The notes beneath the pieces were generated by a model. The model did no database searches. It was not told the DNA's origin and saw only the letters and a list, made by a program, of their open reading frames with translations. The position numbers and the translations under genes were made by a program. 64,000 nucleotides of DNA from JAFEDN01 sp963832945 (lineage in GTDB: Bacteria; Pseudomonadota; Gammaproteobacteria; Coxiellales; Coxiellaceae): NCBI GenBank assembly GCA_963832945.1, contig CAWHVV010000007.1:124001-188000 (forward strand), read 5' to 3'. This document shows, one piece after another, positions 45,754 to 54,638 of the stretch; position 1 is the first letter of the stretch; each line of letters begins with the position of its first letter.

Positions 45754-46185
45754 TTCAGGGCCTGCGTCCTTAAAAACCCAGAATTTATTAATAAAAAATA
45801 TTAATAGCGGAGTTATAAAAATCATGGGTAGTGTCGCAACATAGGCAGATTGGTGTAGACGGTGCATTATTATCCATACAAAACACGAATTTAGGGTCAG
45901 CCCACATAAAGAGATAGCCAAAAATTTGATAAACCTTGCCGCATTGTGCGGCTTATTTCCGAAAGTCCACCATAAATGTCCAAAATAGGAAACCAAAAAT
46001 GCCGAAAGAAAAGCGAATAAATTGCCGAGCAGCGTTGGAATTTTCAGAAAATCCACCAAGCCTACAAATATAATGGAATTAAGCAAAGTTGACATTCCTC
46101 CAACGGCTCCAAAGCACAACAATTGCCTTATTTGCCGGACTACCGGCGCCGGGAATGTTGATGGATATTTTTCAAGGTATTTCAT
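45745..46185 (-). CDS. GtrA-family membrane protein (putative lipid-linked sugar flippase)
   Basis: 146 residues with four membrane segments. The start RQLLCFGAVGGMSTLLNSII and YFGHLWWTF, then ARFIKFLAISL, then FFINKFWVF are typical of GtrA/DPMS3. Such proteins are thought to flip undecaprenyl-phosphate-linked sugars across the inner membrane. GT2 enzymes of GtrB type occur at 25045 and 53658. The start overlaps the rmlA stop by four bases. Confidence 0.88.
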   Translation of the reverse strand: MKYLEKYPSTFPAPVVRQIRQLLCFGAVGGMSTLLNSIIFVGLVDFLKIPTLLGNLFAFLSAFLVSYFGHLWWTFGNKPHNAARFIKFLAISLCGLTLNSCFVWIIMHRLHQSAYVATLPMIFITPLLIFFINKFWVFKDAGPELF

Positions 46186-47102
46186 ACCTCGATCAACCTT
46201 GGGGATAAAGCCTCAATTTTTCTAGCACCAGGCTCTTCAAGTATGTTCAACAAATATTGTCCATACCCTGACTTCGACAAGGGTCTGGCAAGCAGCTCAA
46301 GTTGTTGATCGGATATCCACCCCTGACGCCAGGCAAATTCTTCGGGACACGCAATCTTAAAACCCTGACGGCGCTCGATGGTGGAAATAAAATGAGAAGC
46401 CTCCAGCATCGATTCATGAGTACCCGTATCAAGCCATGCATACCCACGGCTCATAATCTTCACATTTAGCTGACCGACGCTCAAATAATGTTGATTAACG
46501 TCAGTGATCTCCAACTCTCCCCGCGGTGAGGGGCGTATTGTTTTTGCAACTTCAACTACGTTCGCGTCATAAAAATATAAACCTGTGACAGCATAACGTG
46601 ATTTCGGATACTGAGGTTTTTCCTCAATGTTCAGGACGTATCCATCTCTGTCAAATTCCACTATAGCATATCGTTCAGGGTCGTGGACAGGATAGGCAAA
46701 TACTGTAGCCCCGCCGATATGGGTATCCGCCTGATGCAGCAAAGAACTCAGGCTGGGACCATAAAAAATGTTGTCCCCCAGAATAAGAGAACTGGGAGAA
46801 TTGTTTAAAAATTTTTCGCCAATGATCAAGGCCTGCGCCAAGCCATCCGGTGAAGGTTGGACCGCGTAACCAAGCTCCAAACCCCATTGTGACCCATCTC
46901 CCAATAATTGTTTAAAACGCGGAGTATCATGGGGAGTAGAAATAATGAGAATTTCCCGAATCCCTGCCAGCATCAGGGTAGTGAGCGGGTAATAAATCAT
47001 TGGCTTATCTAATATTGGTAGTAATTGCTTTGAGACAACCAGTGTTGCCGGATATAGTCGGGTACCCGACCCTCCCGCCAGAATAATGCCTTTACGCTTC
47101 AT
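46182..47102 (-). CDS. rmlA: Glucose-1-phosphate thymidylyltransferase
   Basis: The start at 47102 (MKRKGIILAGGSGTRLYP) follows a GGAGGAAG site within the end of rmlB, giving 306 residues. Forms dTDP-glucose from dTTP and glucose-1-phosphate. LAGGSGTRLYPATLVVSKQL is the nucleotide site. LGDNIFYG, VFAYPVHDPERYAIVEFD and YAWLDTGTHESMLEAS are family marks. No rmlC or rmlD is in the window, so the product of RmlB may go to WecE (25991) and not to rhamnose. It overlaps rmlB by 11 bases. Confidence 0.95.
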   Translation of the reverse strand: MKRKGIILAGGSGTRLYPATLVVSKQLLPILDKPMIYYPLTTLMLAGIREILIISTPHDTPRFKQLLGDGSQWGLELGYAVQPSPDGLAQALIIGEKFLNNSPSSLILGDNIFYGPSLSSLLHQADTHIGGATVFAYPVHDPERYAIVEFDRDGYVLNIEEKPQYPKSRYAVTGLYFYDANVVEVAKTIRPSPRGELEITDVNQHYLSVGQLNVKIMSRGYAWLDTGTHESMLEASHFISTIERRQGFKIACPEEFAWRQGWISDQQLELLARPLSKSGYGQYLLNILEEPGARKIEALSPRLIEV

Positions 47103-48165
47103 AACAGGCTTCCTCCGGAGAATATTGGGGCAACGATTTCCGGTAATCACCGGAAAGTACGTTGGTTACCCAAGAACGATTTGCCAAATACCATTTAACA
47201 GTCTTGCGAATACCGCTTTCGAAAGTTTCCGTCGGATACCAACCTAATTCGGCTTTAATCTTATGGGCATCAATCACATAACGCCGATCATGGCCTAGGC
47301 GATCTTTAACAAATTTAATCAGGCGTTCATATTTTCCTGCAGGATCAGGATGAAGTTCATCCAGTAACCTGCAGATAACACTAATAATTTCAATATTCGT
47401 CATTTCATTCCATCCGCCTATATTATAGGTTTCTCCGGGCCGACCGGACTCAAGAACGCACTGTATTGCCCTGCAATGATCTGCAACATACAACCAGTCC
47501 CTGATATTTAAACCATCTCCATAGACAGGAAGGTTTCTACCCGATAACCCATTAACAATGGTCAGAGGTACCAGCTTTTCCGGAAACTGATAAGGACCAT
47601 AATTATTAGAACAATGAGTGGTGAGAACAGGTAAACCATACGTGCGAAACCAAGCTCGCACCAAATGATCACTACACGCCTTGCTCGCAGAATATGGACT
47701 GTTTGGTTGACAAGCGCTACGTTCTGTAAAGGCAGGATCATCAGGAGATAAAGAGCCGTATACTTCGTCAGTCGATACATGAAGAAAACGAAAGGCTTCA
47801 CGATTTCTAACGTCCAGCTTACTCCAGTAAGCATGTGCTGTATCCAGTAAGTTAAATGTACCTTCGATATTGGTTTTAATAAAGACACTTGGTTCCTGAA
47901 TTGAGCGGTCGACATGACTTTCTGCTGCAAAATGAATGATGGCGCGTGGCCGTTGTTCTGCCAGCAATCGCTCCAGAAGGGGTTTGTCCATAATGCTTCC
48001 ATAAACAAATCGATGATATTCATTGCCTCTTAAGGCAGTTAAGTTCCCCAAATTTCCAGCATAGGTTAAAGAATCCAGGTTCAAAATTGGTTCGTTTGTA
48101 ACTGATAGCCAATTATGCACAAAATTCGACCCTATAAACCCTGCTCCACCGGTCACCAAAAGCAT
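47092..48165 (-). CDS. rmlB: dTDP-glucose 4,6-dehydratase
   Basis: The start is set at 48165 (MLLVTGGAGFIGSNF) because AAGGAA lies nine bases before it; an ATG three codons earlier is too close to that site. The protein has 357 residues. Converts dTDP-glucose to dTDP-4-keto-6-deoxyglucose. TGGAGFIGSN binds NAD, HFAAESHVDRSI is typical of RmlB, HVSTDEVYGSL carries the Thr-Asp-Glu catalytic triplet, and YSASKACSDHLV the Tyr-Lys pair. It is the first gene of an rmlB-rmlA-gtrA unit. Confidence 0.95.
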   Translation of the reverse strand: MLLVTGGAGFIGSNFVHNWLSVTNEPILNLDSLTYAGNLGNLTALRGNEYHRFVYGSIMDKPLLERLLAEQRPRAIIHFAAESHVDRSIQEPSVFIKTNIEGTFNLLDTAHAYWSKLDVRNREAFRFLHVSTDEVYGSLSPDDPAFTERSACQPNSPYSASKACSDHLVRAWFRTYGLPVLTTHCSNNYGPYQFPEKLVPLTIVNGLSGRNLPVYGDGLNIRDWLYVADHCRAIQCVLESGRPGETYNIGGWNEMTNIEIISVICRLLDELHPDPAGKYERLIKFVKDRLGHDRRYVIDAHKIKAELGWYPTETFESGIRKTVKWYLANRSWVTNVLSGDYRKSLPQYSPEEACYEA

Positions 48166-48236
48166 CAATATCATTTCCTTAAATTTATCATCTTACCCCG
48201 CTCATAAAAAATGTCAATACTTCAAAGCGGGCCCAT

Positions 48237-48415
48237 CAGGGCAATCGCACGGGAACCAGAAACGTCCATTAACGAGCCAATATTGAACGAAAAATCTCCT
48301 CAAAATAAAATGCTCACATAGCCCCCTATACTGCGCTTTTTCGTCGATTTTTCGTTCAATCTTGTCTCATTACGGGACGTTCTCTTACAGCCGGAGTTTT
48401 TATGCGATTGCCCTG
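48237..48415. mobile_element. 179-bp inverted-repeat element with imperfect 10-bp target duplication
   Basis: Ends CAGGGCAATCGCA (48237-48249) and TGCGATTGCCCTG (48403-48415) are perfect inverted repeats. Further inside, AACGTCC pairs with GGACGTT, and ATTGAACGAAAAATC with its complement. The flanks GCGGGCCCAT (48227-48236) and GCGAGTCCAT (48416-48425) differ at two of ten bases, as expected for an old 10-bp target duplication. No open frame. The 10-bp duplication and CAGGG ends resemble those of the ISAs1-like element at 17424-18263. Confidence 0.75.
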
Positions 48416-48465
48416 GCGAGTCCATTAGGCTGCCCCTACAAAAACTTTAACTGTATTGAGCTGTC

Positions 48466-48512
48466 ATTAATGGGATCAAGATTGAACAAAAAATTGACGA
48501 AAAAGCGCAGCA
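48466..48512. repeat. Partial extra copy of the 48237-48415 element arm
   Basis: TTAATG, then CAAGATTGAAC, AAAAAT, GACGAAAAAGCGCAG repeats, on the plus strand, the sequence of the right arm of the neighbouring element read on the other strand. About 46 bp with a handful of mismatches. It is a decayed or rearranged copy. The rest of 48416-48582 shows no gene. Confidence 0.65.
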
Positions 48513-48582
48513 CTTAGATATGTCTAACGTTTCCAGGATTTATTTAGGGTTTTAAGAATTAAAGCGATGCATTTATAATGCC

Positions 48583-50466
48583 TTATCTCCCAAGTTCCTG
48601 TTTAGCCCTAGCTACATTCTCCAACCAAATTGGTGTTGATTGAGATTCTTTTAATTTACCAATATAATCTGTTAAGTCATAAAATACTAGATGTTTATCC
48701 TCACTATATATAGGTGATGACTTTAGTAACCGGGTCAATTGACTTTCTATATTTTTACCATTATCCGCATATCCATGACGATCAATATAAATTCCGCTAA
48801 AACCCATATAAACCAAACTATTTACTAATAACGGCATCGGCAATGCACTTATCTTTCTTTGCCACAAATCCGAGCTTTCACCTTTCATGGCTCCAGAACT
48901 CCACCTTAAATGATGGGAATGCAAATAGCCCTTTAAAGAGTCATACTCCACCATTTGATTTATCCGGGGGAACTCTGGAAATGGGAAATAGGGCATTTGA
49001 AAAATCATGCTGTTTTTAGGTAAAGTATTTTCAATTATTTTAATAAATTTTTCATCGTTATAAAATTCTGTTTTTACTCCATTAGTATATCTTTGCACGG
49101 AATGAAAAGCATCATATTGAGATAGAAGTCCGATAGTTAACAAAATGCCGGATAAAAATCCAATAAAATATCTGTTATTAATATGGGCAAATTTCTTAAT
49201 AACAATTTGTATTAAATAAAAAAAAGCAATTAAAGAGAAAAACATAATAAATATAGAAATTCGACCATAACAACGGATCATTGGTGAAATAGTATAAGCA
49301 ATAAAGCTCCCAAAACCACCTACTGTTCCGAGTAAAATGCCAGCAATATTAAGCTGACTTAAAATTTTAATTTTATTATTAATACTCAATGAATTTCTGT
49401 GGAAGAATAATAAAAAAATCAGAAAAACGAAGCCTATACTGCCTAAGAGACCTAATCGAGAAAATTCTCCTGTTCTAAGAGTAGTAGAATGACGATATTT
49501 GGAGGCTAATGCAGGAAAAATATTAATGGCTTCTTCTGTGGATGGCATTAACAGGCCAGTAATGTTTAAGGCATATATTTCAGATTCGATAGGGGAACGG
49601 TTGGCTACTTCAGGATTTTTTCCATTTTCAATTCGTGAAATAATAGAAGGGGCAAGGTTCAGAATACCACTGCAAATAATTATGGAGATAAGCATTAAGG
49701 CCGGCCAAATAAATTTGGCCTTTTTATGTTGTAAGCTATTTATCATTCCTCCAATAAAAATAAAAAAAACCCCAAAAAATGCATAATAAATCCCTGATGA
49801 TCCTATTAGAAAGCATAATAAACAATAAAAAATCTCATTTTTATTCAAATGAAATCTAAAATTTCCTTCTCGCATAAAAATTTTATTTTTAGCGATTAAT
49901 AGTGCCAACCAGGAAATTAAAGGTATAGCCCAATAAGAGGATAGAAAAATATGATTTTCAAAACGAAAAAAATGATAAGGCGCCATAGCAAATAAAACAC
50001 TGGCAACAAGTGCAAAGGGATAGTTTAATCCAATTCGTTTCATAACAAAAAATGCAGTTAAAGCGGAGGAAGGAAATGTTAAAATAAAAAAAATATTCAT
50101 AACAAGAGCATAATCTGAACTAAAAAAAGCAATTATTTTAATTAACAAATAATTGAATCCCTCACTGATAGGAAAGCTGGACAAATCATAATGCAAGGGG
50201 GCGCCCAGATAAGGATTCATAACGTTCCAGCCAGTTTCTATAACAGTCTTGAACCATACGCCGGCTTGAACCGAATCACCTGAATATGCAAAAGGAAAAT
50301 GGATATCAATCTTCCAGAGACCTGTAGTTATATAGAGTGTTAATATAGATAAAAGAACTGCTGACAAATATTGAAAAAGCAAATGGCCTAAAGTATCAGT
50401 TAATTGCATGCGATGGGTTACACTCCTGTTTTCAATAGTCGCGTCCCTTAAATTATTTAGAGTCAT
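48583..50466 (-). CDS. Large multi-pass membrane protein, GT-C glycosyltransferase-like
   Basis: 627 residues with about 11-13 membrane segments, started by an ATG after GGAGGAAAT. After the first membrane segment a loop has FAYSGDSVQAGVWFKTVIET, then NPYLGAPLHYDLSSFP. Aspartate in the first outer loop is typical of GT-C enzymes that take sugars from polyprenyl phosphates. The C-terminal soluble part (about 480-627) has FQMPYFPFPEFPRI and ends in a small domain. I do not recognise a named family. It may transfer a side sugar in the periplasm with the GtrA/GtrB partners nearby. Confidence 0.6.
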   Translation of the reverse strand: MTLNNLRDATIENRSVTHRMQLTDTLGHLLFQYLSAVLLSILTLYITTGLWKIDIHFPFAYSGDSVQAGVWFKTVIETGWNVMNPYLGAPLHYDLSSFPISEGFNYLLIKIIAFFSSDYALVMNIFFILTFPSSALTAFFVMKRIGLNYPFALVASVLFAMAPYHFFRFENHIFLSSYWAIPLISWLALLIAKNKIFMREGNFRFHLNKNEIFYCLLCFLIGSSGIYYAFFGVFFIFIGGMINSLQHKKAKFIWPALMLISIIICSGILNLAPSIISRIENGKNPEVANRSPIESEIYALNITGLLMPSTEEAINIFPALASKYRHSTTLRTGEFSRLGLLGSIGFVFLIFLLFFHRNSLSINNKIKILSQLNIAGILLGTVGGFGSFIAYTISPMIRCYGRISIFIMFFSLIAFFYLIQIVIKKFAHINNRYFIGFLSGILLTIGLLSQYDAFHSVQRYTNGVKTEFYNDEKFIKIIENTLPKNSMIFQMPYFPFPEFPRINQMVEYDSLKGYLHSHHLRWSSGAMKGESSDLWQRKISALPMPLLVNSLVYMGFSGIYIDRHGYADNGKNIESQLTRLLKSSPIYSEDKHLVFYDLTDYIGKLKESQSTPIWLENVARAKQELGR

Positions 50467-50768
50467 ATTTCCTCCTGCAAGTAATGCATTCAGGATTTAA
50501 ACCTGATTCATGAGGGTCTGGCCAGTCAAATATGAAGTTTACACCAATAAATCCAGACCTAAAGATTAATAATAACATGAAAATTCTCATAACCCAATAA
50601 TGGAATGAGCAAATCTAAGTCTTTGCTTCTTTTGTAAAAAAATATTTCCTAAATGGTTAAAAATTTGTCAGAATCATTTAATTAATATTGAGATTAAATC
50701 ATGGACCTGAAATATCCTCCGCCTTTCCAAAATCGCGCCAATTACTAAAAAATGGTTATCTCTATGCT
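50467..50768. other. Intergenic region
   Basis: 302 bases between two minus-strand membrane protein genes. I see no gene, repeat or clear terminator; it is AT-rich. The ribosome site of the downstream gene lies at its left edge. Confidence 0.4.
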
Positions 50769-52436
50769 CTATGGGCCGATTAAATTTTGAGGAGAAACAG
50801 TCCATTCCATCCTTGTGATATCAAATAGACAGAGAGTCTGATTTATGTCGTGTTTATTGGCATATAATTTGACCCGCTCTAAATAAGTCGCCGAGGGCAA
50901 ACTATTAAAATCCCAGTCTGGGGGAACGAAAGTAGAAAAACCGTTTATCGTGCGCATACCCGTAATTTCAGAAATTAACATGGCATCCACATTATTCCAA
51001 TAAACACTCCAGGAAGGCTCGGGATTATTTCCATATCGAGACCCCATCACAAAAAAAGATCGACATTGTTGAGGAATGGTTTTAATTGAATTCACAAAAT
51101 CCTGCTCTTTTTTTGTATTAAATTTTGTTGAACTGCCAATATTAATCTGTTCGAGTATAAGAAGAATGGGAATTAAAAAACATAAAATGGAAAAAGACCA
51201 TACGATGCGGTTTGATAAATAATAAGCAAGAAGCACGCACATAGGAAATAATAGATATATCCAATAACGATAAACTACTCTGACTCCTTTACCACCGGGA
51301 AAAAAATGATAGACAAAGTACCACAATGAATGCTGGGAAAACGACATGGATATTAGAAAAGAAATTACAAGAGTCAATGCCAGCAGGCGATAAAAGATAG
51401 AGAGATCCTCTTGACCTATCCTTAAGGCATATACTATGGAAGCAACTGACAAAACCAAAAAAAGAAGGGGATAACCAACGATGGCTTCACCACCCTCCAA
51501 ATGAAAAAATTCTATAATATTTCCCCATATAAGATTATGATCACCCACATTGATTATATTTGAAAATCTGGGGGTATAAACAGTAACTTCCGCATAATTA
51601 TGCATTCCCGTTTGATGCGCAATAGGTAAATACGTAATTAAAAATGGAATAAGTGCCAATAAAGTTGTTATAAATGGCGCGAGGATCGCAATAAATAGAG
51701 GTTTTTTTATATGAAAAAAACGGTAACGGTACTGATATAGCCCTATGAGCAATAATAAGATACAGCCAAATAAAGTGTAAAACCAAATCATGTAAAAGGC
51801 TGTTAGAAGCCATGCTGCATAAAAAATACCCGCAATGCCGCCCCAAAAAATACTTCGATAAATATTTTGATCCACCAATAAGTATTTTAAGTAATTTATG
51901 ATAAAAACAGTTAATAATGGCGCAAAAGAAACGCTAAGAAGCTGTACATGACCTCCCTGCCGGTAAACAACGGTACTTAATGAAAAAATAAATGCTGTCA
52001 GCAAACAGACGAAAAAATTTAAACCCAGCTTTCGATGACACAAATAAAAAAAAGAATAAAATCCAATCATTCGAATAATGATATTGACCCCTTCAGAGGC
52101 CATAAACATTCTGATTTTTAGAAAGCGTAAAACTGTATAAATAACACCATATAAAAAATAGCCATCGTTGTAACCCAACGTATTGACATAAGGATAAAAG
52201 TAACCGACAGTCCGCCAGTTTTCTATCCCGTGGAAAACATTATACCAATGATGAATAATATTGAAGGCGATTAACCCATCCAGGTTATCACCAAGGTTCC
52301 ACTGTCCGTGCGAACGCAGTTGGAATCTAAAAAATATCGCTATTGCCAAAATGCCGGAAAGCACCACAATTAAATTCCTAACACTTTTTTTATTGAATAT
52401 CTTTGTACTATGGTAATAAAAGAAATTTTGGAGCAT
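50769..52436 (-). CDS. Multi-pass membrane protein, GT-C glycosyltransferase-like
   Basis: The start is set at 52436 (MLQNFFYYHSTKIF), which has GAAGG six bases before; an ATG 14 codons earlier lacks a ribosome site. This gives 555 residues with about 11-12 membrane segments. The first outer loop has WNLGDNLDGLIAFNIIHHWY and NTLGYNDGYFLYG, with acidic residues as in GT-C enzymes. The C-terminal 110 residues are soluble. It is similar in plan to the 48583-50466 protein but not obviously a recent copy. Likely a periplasmic-side sugar transferase for the O-antigen; not certain. Confidence 0.58.
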   Translation of the reverse strand: MLQNFFYYHSTKIFNKKSVRNLIVVLSGILAIAIFFRFQLRSHGQWNLGDNLDGLIAFNIIHHWYNVFHGIENWRTVGYFYPYVNTLGYNDGYFLYGVIYTVLRFLKIRMFMASEGVNIIIRMIGFYSFFYLCHRKLGLNFFVCLLTAFIFSLSTVVYRQGGHVQLLSVSFAPLLTVFIINYLKYLLVDQNIYRSIFWGGIAGIFYAAWLLTAFYMIWFYTLFGCILLLLIGLYQYRYRFFHIKKPLFIAILAPFITTLLALIPFLITYLPIAHQTGMHNYAEVTVYTPRFSNIINVGDHNLIWGNIIEFFHLEGGEAIVGYPLLFLVLSVASIVYALRIGQEDLSIFYRLLALTLVISFLISMSFSQHSLWYFVYHFFPGGKGVRVVYRYWIYLLFPMCVLLAYYLSNRIVWSFSILCFLIPILLILEQINIGSSTKFNTKKEQDFVNSIKTIPQQCRSFFVMGSRYGNNPEPSWSVYWNNVDAMLISEITGMRTINGFSTFVPPDWDFNSLPSATYLERVKLYANKHDINQTLCLFDITRMEWTVSPQNLIGP

Positions 52437-52552
52437 TTGTCGACCTTCAATTTTGAGAACTATTAAAAATGATTGCATTATAATGGTTTAAATGCTAGTT
52501 TAAAATGCTTATTTAAATGAATTAATAATTCGATAATTACAGGATTTTGTTT

Positions 52553-53530
52553 ATGAAAAACGATTTAGGTATTGCTATCCTCATCCCCTGTTTTAATGAA
52601 GAAACGACTATTCGTCAAGTCATTAATAATTTCAAAAAAGCCCTGCCCAAAGCGCGGATTTATGTTTATGACAACAACTCAAACGATAACACTGTACAAG
52701 TGGCGCTTGACGCCGGCGCCATAGTCAAACATGAAAACCGCCAAGGTAAAGGCCATGTCGTGGCTCGCATGTTTGCAGACGTTGAAGCGGATGTCTATAT
52801 TCTCGTCGATGGCGACGCTACCTATGACAGTAACAGTATTCAAAAAATGGTTCAGGCTCTGATTAATGGACCTTATGACATGGTCAACGCAGCCAGAATT
52901 AGCCAATCTTCAGAGGCCTATCGATCCGGTCATACATTAGGAAACCGGTTATTTAGTTATATTGTGAGAAAAATCTTTGGTAAATCTTTATCGGATTTAT
53001 TTTCAGGTTATCGGGTTTTCTCAAGACGGTTTGTAAAGTCCTTTCCCTGTTTTTCCAAGGGTTTTGAAATTGAAACAGACCTCACCATCCATGCATTATC
53101 ATTACAATTACCAGTCATAGAAATTCAAACGCCCTATTACGCCAGACCATTTGGCTCATTCAGTAAACTATCTACTTTCAAAGATGGATGGCGCATTCTG
53201 GGTGTTATTTTCAATCTGGTGCGTACAGAAAAACCGTTATTATTTTTCTTCTTTTTTAGTATTTTATTTTTGGCACTTTCTTTATTGTTAGGTGTACCCA
53301 TTATTACTGAATTTTTGAAAACCGGGTCAGTGCCACGTTTCCCCAGCGCCATTCTGGCAGCCAGTTTTGGTATTCTGAGTTTTCTCAGTCTTACATCCGG
53401 ATTTATTTTAGACGGGGTGACTATATCCAGAAAAGAAACAAAACGCTTACATTATTTGTCTTTTACCACTCCACAAATTCACACTGTGGCAGAAGAGCCT
53501 TATTTGATCCCCGACAACAATACCGCATAA
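52553..53530 (+). CDS. GT2 glycosyltransferase with C-terminal membrane segments
   Basis: The start is set at the ATG at 52553 (MKNDLGIAILIPCFNEE), with AGGA upstream, giving 325 residues. It is a GT-A fold enzyme: IYVYDNNSNDNTVQVALDAG, RQGKGHVVARMFADV and YILVDGDATYD (metal site). Two membrane segments lie at about 225-250 and 262-290. It probably makes a polyprenyl-phosphate sugar. Its last ten codons run antisense through a remnant of an lptG 3' end (53500-53643), so its C-terminus was probably created by that junction. Confidence 0.85.
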   Translation: MKNDLGIAILIPCFNEETTIRQVINNFKKALPKARIYVYDNNSNDNTVQVALDAGAIVKHENRQGKGHVVARMFADVEADVYILVDGDATYDSNSIQKMVQALINGPYDMVNAARISQSSEAYRSGHTLGNRLFSYIVRKIFGKSLSDLFSGYRVFSRRFVKSFPCFSKGFEIETDLTIHALSLQLPVIEIQTPYYARPFGSFSKLSTFKDGWRILGVIFNLVRTEKPLLFFFFFSILFLALSLLLGVPIITEFLKTGSVPRFPSAILAASFGILSFLSLTSGFILDGVTISRKETKRLHYLSFTTPQIHTVAEEPYLIPDNNTA

Positions 53531-53643
53531 ACCGGCAGAAAACACAGCATCAGTAGCGCTCCGGTGATCGCCCGGGCCACTGCAATTAAAGCGATCGGGC
53601 CTAAAAAAGGCCAAAATTTGAGTTGCTGCTCCCAGCTAAACAT
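53500..53643 (-). pseudogene. Duplicated 3' end of lptG
   Basis: A 47-codon open frame reads FLGPIALIAVARAITGALLM and then FLPVYAVLLSGIK before the stop. This matches the C-terminus of the intact LptG at 56204 (FLGPIALVYQWPAWIAGALP, FLVVYGVLLSRIK). The DNA also matches, for example AGCGATCGGGCCTAAAAA on the plus strand in both. No start or membrane core of LptG is present, so it is a fragment. The two GT genes at 53658-56221 sit between it and the real lptG end. Confidence 0.8.
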
Positions 53644-53657
53644 GATATGATTTTTTT

Positions 53658-54638
53658 ATGATAAGTATCATTATTCCCATGCGGAACGAGGCCTCAGGGC
53701 TTTCAAAATTATTTGCTAAATTGTTACCAGACCTTGAACGTTGTCATCAAGCTTTTGAAATTATCGCTGTTAATGACGGCAGTACCGATAATACTTTACA
53801 CTGCCTGCTCGAATTGCAAAAAAATGTATCGATCTTACGGATCATCGATCTGTCCCGAAATTTTGGGAAAGAAGCGGCCCTTACCGCCGGAATGGCGGCG
53901 TCGCGCGGGGCGGCGGCTATTCCAATCGATGCCGACCTCCAACATCCTACTGACCTTATTGCGACAATGATCACTAAATGGCAGGAAGGTTATGAAATGG
54001 TTATTACCACCGGCGATGATCGTTCACGGGAACATTTTTTAAATCGGATATTTGCTCAAAATTTTTATAGAATTTTTAATAAATTTTCAAAGACGCAGTT
54101 AATCCCTAATGCTGGAGATTTTCGTTTATTTGATAGAAAAATAATTAATGCATTTTTAACCTTACCGGAGAGAACCCGTTTTAACAAAGGTCTTTTTGCC
54201 TGGTTAGGATTCCGTTACTGTGTTATTAGCCATCCCCGTCCTGAACGTGCAGTCGGTGAATCCAAATGGAGTTATAAAAAATTATTTGAGTTAGCCATGG
54301 ACGGCTTGACATCGTTTAGCGCCGCACCGTTAACACTATTCAGTTTAACCGGCTTTCTGATTGCCATCTGTTCATTGGTTTACGGAGTTTATATTATCAT
54401 CAATACAATGTTGTTTGGAAATGCGGTTCCTGGTTATCCCTCTTTAATTGCTTTAATTTTATTCTTTGGCGGTCTGAATATGATTGGTATAGGCATATTG
54501 GGGGAATATATTTCCCGAATTTTTATTGAAACCAAACAACGTCCACTCTATATTATCCGCGATTTATATGAGCCATTTATTGAACAGCCTACGCCAGATT
54601 CCAAAAAACAGGTTTCTAACAGATCATGCATCGTATAG
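53658..54638 (+). CDS. GT2 glycosyltransferase, polyprenyl-phosphate type (GtrB/ArnC-like)
   Basis: 326 residues. FEIIAVNDGSTDNTLHCLLE, LSRNFGKEAALTAGMAASRG and AIPIDADLQHPTDLI (DxD metal site) are typical of dolichol- and undecaprenyl-phosphate sugar synthases. RAVGESKWSYKKLFELAMDG is a further mark. Two C-terminal membrane segments follow (about 235-255 and 268-290). No ribosome site is obvious. It overlaps the following membrane protein gene by 13 bases, which suggests that the two work together as a donor-maker and a GT-C transferase. Confidence 0.9.
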   Translation: MISIIIPMRNEASGLSKLFAKLLPDLERCHQAFEIIAVNDGSTDNTLHCLLELQKNVSILRIIDLSRNFGKEAALTAGMAASRGAAAIPIDADLQHPTDLIATMITKWQEGYEMVITTGDDRSREHFLNRIFAQNFYRIFNKFSKTQLIPNAGDFRLFDRKIINAFLTLPERTRFNKGLFAWLGFRYCVISHPRPERAVGESKWSYKKLFELAMDGLTSFSAAPLTLFSLTGFLIAICSLVYGVYIIINTMLFGNAVPGYPSLIALILFFGGLNMIGIGILGEYISRIFIETKQRPLYIIRDLYEPFIEQPTPDSKKQVSNRSCIV

